Shown here piece after piece: positions 56,762 through 64,000 of a stretch of DNA of 64,000 nucleotides. A model generated the notes under the pieces. That model ran no database searches. It was not told the DNA's origin and saw nothing but the letters and a program-made list of their open reading frames with translations. Origin of the DNA: VAZQ01 sp963817015. Its GTDB lineage: Bacteria > Pseudomonadota > Alphaproteobacteria > Rhizobiales > Xanthobacteraceae. The stretch lies in assembly GCA_963817015.1 (NCBI GenBank), contig CAWFMV010000007.1, positions 372,001-436,000 on the forward strand. Reading direction: 5' to 3'. Numbering within the stretch: the first letter of the stretch is position 1; each line of letters begins with the position of its first letter. Both the position numbers and the translations under genes were made by a program.

Positions 56762-57713
56762 TTACGGCTGTGTCTTGACGCGCGCCAGCACGGCAGCCTT
56801 GCGCTCGATATCGCGATCGAGCCGCTCTTTGAACGCATCGGCGTCAGCATAAAAATCGGCCGGCTGGGCGGCGCGCTTGGCGACGGCTCTCGTAGGTCTC
56901 ATCGCGTGCGGCGCCCGCGCAGGCGCCTGCGAGCTTGTCGATGACGTTCGCGGGTGTCGCTGCCGGCGCCAGCAATCCTCCGAAGCTCGCCGGGCTCACA
57001 TCGTAGCCCTGCTCCTTCACCGTCGGGACGTTCGGGAAGGCCGGATGGCGGGTCTCGGCGAACACCCCGAGCAGGCGGACGTTCTGCCCCGTCGCGCTGC
57101 CGAGCACGATCGAGGCGACGTTGATCTGCCCGCCGATGAGGTCAGTCAGGACGAGTGGCTCGCCGCGGAACGGAATGTCCGCGATCGCGATGCCGGCGAC
57201 CTGGAGAAACTCCTCCATGGCGAGATGCGGGATCGTCAGCGGGCCCTGGTGGCCGTAGTTGAGCGCGCCGGGCCTTTGCTTCGCTATCGCAACCAGATCG
57301 CCGATCGTCTTGATCGGCGAGTCGGGGCGGACCGCGAGCGCCATGGCGTTGCTGAAGGTCTGGCAGATCGGTTGGAGCGCGTCGGGCTTGTAGCCGGTGT
57401 CGGCGCCGCGCGCCTGCGGATAGACCGAGAGCACCAGCGCGGGCGCGAACAGGAGCGTATAGCCATCGGCTTCCGCGCGGGCGACTGCGGCGGCCCCGAG
57501 CGCGCCGCCAGCCCCCGCCCGGTTCTCGATCACGAATTGCTGCCCAAGCCGGCTCGACAAGCCAACCGCGAGTGCGCGCGCCAGGACATCGGTGGTGCTG
57601 CCAGCGACGTAAGGATTGATGATTCGCACCACGCGGCTCGGGTAGTCAGTCTGGGCGTATGCGGCGGTGGTCGCGAGCAGTGTGGCAAACAAGGCGAGGC
57701 ATCTCGAGATCAT
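56762..57713 (-). CDS. Bug/TctC-type periplasmic solute-binding protein (frameshift near 56891)
   Basis: About 316-aa receptor of the tripartite tricarboxylate transporter family. Signal peptide at residues 1-20 (ends AYAQ). The mature protein starts YPSRVVRIINPYVAGSTTDV; RAGAGGALGAAAVARAEADG and ALNYGHQGPLTIPHLAMEEF are family blocks. One extra A (expected GAGGCC, found GAGAGCC on the coding strand) breaks the frame before VAKRAAQPADFYADAD; the restored frame ends at TAA 56762. No TctA/TctB membrane genes are adjacent, as is common for Bug proteins. Substrate unknown. Confidence 0.85.
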
Positions 57714-57747
57714 GGTCTGAGCCCTTGTGGGACTTGTGACGCGCCGA

Positions 57748-59799
<2,052 letters not shown>

Positions 59800-60032
59800 C
59801 ACAGGTTCCGATCGTTCGGGGCGCAGGAGGATAACGCGCGAGGCGCAGCGATGGTAGCACGGCGTCAGGCGCGCTGTCGTCGCAGGCACTGGGCGACCTC
59901 GCAGTCTGCGTCGAACGAGAGCGCATTTGCAGGCGACTGTTGCTACACCGGAGCGTGGCGCCTGTGGGGTCGGTCCGCTGGCGCGTCATATGGGATATGG
60001 GCGCCGCACATCCTTACAGGTCCCAGTCCGGC

Positions 60033-61655
<1,623 letters not shown>

Positions 61656-61794
61656 AGCGGCGGTGCGGCAAAAACGACTGCCGTTGATAGTGCGGTCCGG
61701 GCACCTCGACGCAGCTCAACGCCGCGAGTATCGTTGGGCAACCGAGAACAAGAACAAAGCTTGATTGGGTCGGAAGCGTCCAAGGGAGGAAGCG

Positions 61795-62706
61795 ATGCGC
61801 TCGTTCGTCGCGCCGAAGTCCGTCCGCAGCACAGCATTGGTCCGGAGAGCGATCTGGCTTTTGGCCGGCGCCGTATTCGCGGTTTGCGCCAGCAGTCCAG
61901 TCGCGGCGCAGGCGCCCGGGGCGATTCCCGACCTCTCCGCCTCGAGCAGCCAGGCCTGGACGCCGTTGGCGCGAGACGGCCGCATCGCGCGCTACGGCAC
62001 CGGCTGGTTCGATCCGCCGGCCGGGCTGCGCGGGCCGATCAAGCAGCATCCCGACTATCCGCTGCGCGGCAACGAGACCGGCCGGCCGACGCCCGCGCTC
62101 GGCAACTACAAGGATCCGATCCTCAAGCCGTGGGCGGCTGAGAAGATGCGCGTGTCGAACGAGGAGCTGTTGTCCGGCAAGATCGGCATTCCGTTCCTGC
62201 CGCAGTCGCGCTGCTGGCCAGGCGGTACCCCCGGTCAGCTGCTCTGGACCACGGAGCCGGTCTACATCATCCAGACCGCGAAGGTCGTCTACATGGTCTG
62301 GCAGCGCGACCAGTGGGTGCGACGCATCTTCCTGACCGACCGGCATTCGCAAGAGGTGAAGCCGTCGTGGTATGGCGAGTTGATCGGCCGTTACGAGAAC
62401 GGCGAGCTGGTGGTCGACACCATCGGGCTGTCGGCGCATCCGCTGGGCGTGCTCGACATGTTCCGCACCCCGCACACCGAGAAGCTGCACGTGGTGGAGC
62501 GCTTCAAGGTCACGGCCGACAACAAGTTTCTGGAAGCGCTGGTCAGGTTCGAGGACGAGGATACGTTCAACGAGCCCTGGTACGCGACCAAGCGCTGGAA
62601 GAAAGACCCCTACGATTGGCGGGAAACGATCTGCGCCGAGAACAGTGGCGACTACTTCAACGCCAACCTGGTGCCGATCCCGCGCGCGACCCGGCGGGAT
62701 TTCTGA
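61795..62706 (+). CDS. Exported protein of unknown function
   Basis: 303 aa. A twin-basic N-terminus (LVRRAIWLLAGAVFAVC) ends in a signal peptide cleavage near AAQ (residue 39). The mature chain contains LRGNETGRPTPALGNYKDPIL, RCWPGGTPGQLLWTTEP, FLTDRHSQEVKPSWYGE, ENGELVVDTIGL and DPYDWRETICAEN. These blocks recur in a family of secreted Alphaproteobacteria proteins for which I know no function. ATG 61795 follows GGGAGGA, a strong ribosome site. Stands alone between the ABC-F gene and a repeat. Confidence 0.7.
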   Translation: MRSFVAPKSVRSTALVRRAIWLLAGAVFAVCASSPVAAQAPGAIPDLSASSSQAWTPLARDGRIARYGTGWFDPPAGLRGPIKQHPDYPLRGNETGRPTPALGNYKDPILKPWAAEKMRVSNEELLSGKIGIPFLPQSRCWPGGTPGQLLWTTEPVYIIQTAKVVYMVWQRDQWVRRIFLTDRHSQEVKPSWYGELIGRYENGELVVDTIGLSAHPLGVLDMFRTPHTEKLHVVERFKVTADNKFLEALVRFEDEDTFNEPWYATKRWKKDPYDWRETICAENSGDYFNANLVPIPRATRRDF

Positions 62707-62816
62707 GGGCGCGAAGGCGCCCTCGCCTAGAGCGAGATGTGAACCAATCTCCACTCATTCCCGCGAAAGCGCGAATCCAGTGTGCGCTTAAGTGTCCATG
62801 GCACGAACTCAGCTGC

Positions 62817-62929
62817 TGTCGTCCCCGCGCAGGCGGGGACCCATGACCACCAAGGTTTCGGTTATCACTGGCCCTGCCACATCGCCTTTGCTGCGGCGTA
62901 TGGGTCCCCGCCTGCGCGGGGATGACAGC
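62817..62929. repeat. Intergenic palindromic repeat, family 2, copy 4
   Basis: GTCGTCCCCGCGCAGGCGGG on the left pairs with CCCGCCTGCGCGGGGATGAC on the right. A further partial arm (ATTCCCGCGAAAGCGCGAAT) lies at 62757-62776. Fills most of the 317-bp gap 62707-63023. Confidence 0.85.
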
Positions 62930-63023
62930 AGAGAATGATTGCTTCACATCTTCGCAAGCAGATTTGAAAGGCGATTCAAGCTCATCTTATCTTGCTCTCC
63001 AGGCTCGAGCGGAAGCAACTCGC

Positions 63024-64000
63024 TTAGGCTTTGCCCCACACCGCATCGGCAACCGCGATGATCCGCTCGAACTTGCGCCACTGGTCGTCTTCCGGGATCA
63101 CGAGGTGATCGAGGCCGCCGAAGCCGCATTGCGGGCTGAGCGCGAGTTGCCCGATCGGCAGGTACCGGCTCGCCTGGTCGATACGCCGACGCAGGAGATC
63201 GAATGGCTCAAGGTCCGGCCGCTTGGTGGTCACGAGCCCGAGCACGGCCACCGTGCCCTTACGCACATGCGCGAGCGGCGCGAAGCCGCCGGAGCGCTCG
63301 TCGTCATATTCCAGCAGAATCCGATGGTGCCTGAGCTGTGAGAACACCGGCTCGGCAATGCCGTCGTAATGCCCTTCGCGATGCCATTGCGGCGTGACGT
63401 TGCCGGTCTGGGGGTCGACCGTGCGGGCATTGCCCTTGCAAAGGTGAATGCCGAAAGTGACGCCGTCGAAGCCCTCGATCACGGCGTTGTCGGCCGCAAT
63501 CGAGCGCTCGAGGTTGCGTCGCGGGTCCTCGCCGCGCGAGCGCATGCGGTCGAGCGACACCTGATCGACATAGGCGGTGTAACCGGGCGCGTCGATCTGG
63601 ATGTAGCGGCAGCCGGCCTCAATCAGCTGCCGGATGATGGTGCGGGTGATCTCGACCACGTCCGCCATGAAGGCGTCCATGTCGTGGTAGATGGCCTTCG
63701 AGCCTTGCCAGTCGAAGCGCTGCGAGATGCGGTCCGGGCTCAGCACCGTCGCCTTGACGGGCCGGTCGGTGAGTGCGGCCGTGAACTGATATTCGGCGAG
63801 TGGCACGTTGCGAGCGAGGCGCAGCGGCTCGACCACCTTGCGCCGGGTCACGATAGCGGGGCCGGGCGCGCTGAAGTTCTGCTCGGCGCGCGCGAGCGGC
63901 GCGGTGGTGACGCCTTCCATGGCGCGGTCCTCGGCCGCGACCTCGAAGCCCGAGACGGACGAGCCGAAGCTCTCCTGGAAATTTCGCCGGCGCAATTCTC
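63024..64000 (-). CDS. MetE-like (cobalamin-independent methionine synthase C-terminal domain) protein, N-terminus beyond the window
   Basis: At least 325 aa; the frame runs off the right edge, so the true start lies outside. TIM-barrel family of vitamin B12-independent methionine synthase II-like proteins. Visible blocks: QIDAPGYTAYV, FGIHLCKGNAR (zinc-binding His and Cys), LEYDDERSGGF and LSPQCGFGG (second zinc Cys). The stand-alone single-domain form is much shorter than MetE and often acts in catabolic or alternative methyl transfer; substrate uncertain. The N-terminal part visible here (NFQESFGSSVSGFE) is mid-domain. Confidence 0.8.
   Translation of the reverse strand, partial: ELRRRNFQESFGSSVSGFEVAAEDRAMEGVTTAPLARAEQNFSAPGPAIVTRRKVVEPLRLARNVPLAEYQFTAALTDRPVKATVLSPDRISQRFDWQGSKAIYHDMDAFMADVVEITRTIIRQLIEAGCRYIQIDAPGYTAYVDQVSLDRMRSRGEDPRRNLERSIAADNAVIEGFDGVTFGIHLCKGNARTVDPQTGNVTPQWHREGHYDGIAEPVFSQLRHHRILLEYDDERSGGFAPLAHVRKGTVAVLGLVTTKRPDLEPFDLLRRRIDQASRYLPIGQLALSPQCGFGGLDHLVIPEDDQWRKFERIIAVADAVWGKA

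Overview
The window is a GC-rich alphaproteobacterial chromosome segment, most likely Rhizobiales of the Bradyrhizobiaceae/Xanthobacteraceae type. Pointers are the pairs glnK-amtB, aminotransferase-ftsK-lolA and hemE-hemJ-rho, a Bradyrhizobium-like phosphatidylcholine-forming methyltransferase, and intergenic palindromes typical of Rhizobiales. I see no tRNA or rRNA genes, no CRISPR array, no prophage and no transposase.

Layout. 1-2.1 kb: sigma54-type glnK-amtB. 2.1-4 kb: a LuxR-type response regulator and a Crp-family regulator. 4.1-9.7 kb: class I aminotransferase, ftsK, lolA-like, xth. 9.7-13.8 kb: a 295-bp direct repeat that flanks a secreted three-repeat protein, then a cyclic-nucleotide-domain protein, an OmpR-type regulator, an L,D-transpeptidase and YggS. 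13.8-17.6 kb: TPR-methyltransferase and diguanylate cyclase. 17.6-23.4 kb: RND metal-efflux cluster with His-rich periplasmic proteins. 23.4-27.7 kb: leuS and holA, with a GIY-YIG gene between two palindromic repeats where lptE often lies. 27.8-29.5 kb: DUF2336 protein and an SMR exporter. 29.6-36.8 kb: lipid genes (GT21, PlcP-like phosphoesterase, psd, class III aminotransferase, PmtA, GT4) with PhoB-box-like sites. 37.4-42.3 kb: maf, ppsR, a probable oriC, hemE, hemJ, rho. 42.3-47.2 kb: two tandem TPR-GT41 proteins. 47.2-51.0 kb: a bufferin-type operon (bufA, bufB, bufC-doxX) divergent from an ECF sigma factor and an NrsF-like anti-sigma factor. 51-64 kb: Asp/Glu racemase-family enzyme, secreted proteins, endonuclease VII, a P1B-5 ATPase with a hemerythrin domain and FixK/FNR-like boxes, MAPEG protein, Bug-type receptor, DUF255 protein, ABC-F protein and a MetE-like gene cut by the window edge.

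The systems of most interest are the SigF-NrsF/bufferin locus, whose bufA promoter matches the Caulobacter sigmaF consensus, the lipid-remodelling island, and the Fe/Ni-type ATPase-hemerythrin fusion beside a probable microoxic control site.

Caution on sequence quality: many genes, including essential leuS, hemE and holA, carry single-base insertions that split their frames. Nearly every case I could resolve is +1, which points to uncorrected sequencing or assembly error rather than gene decay. I give these genes as single features with the approximate shift position.
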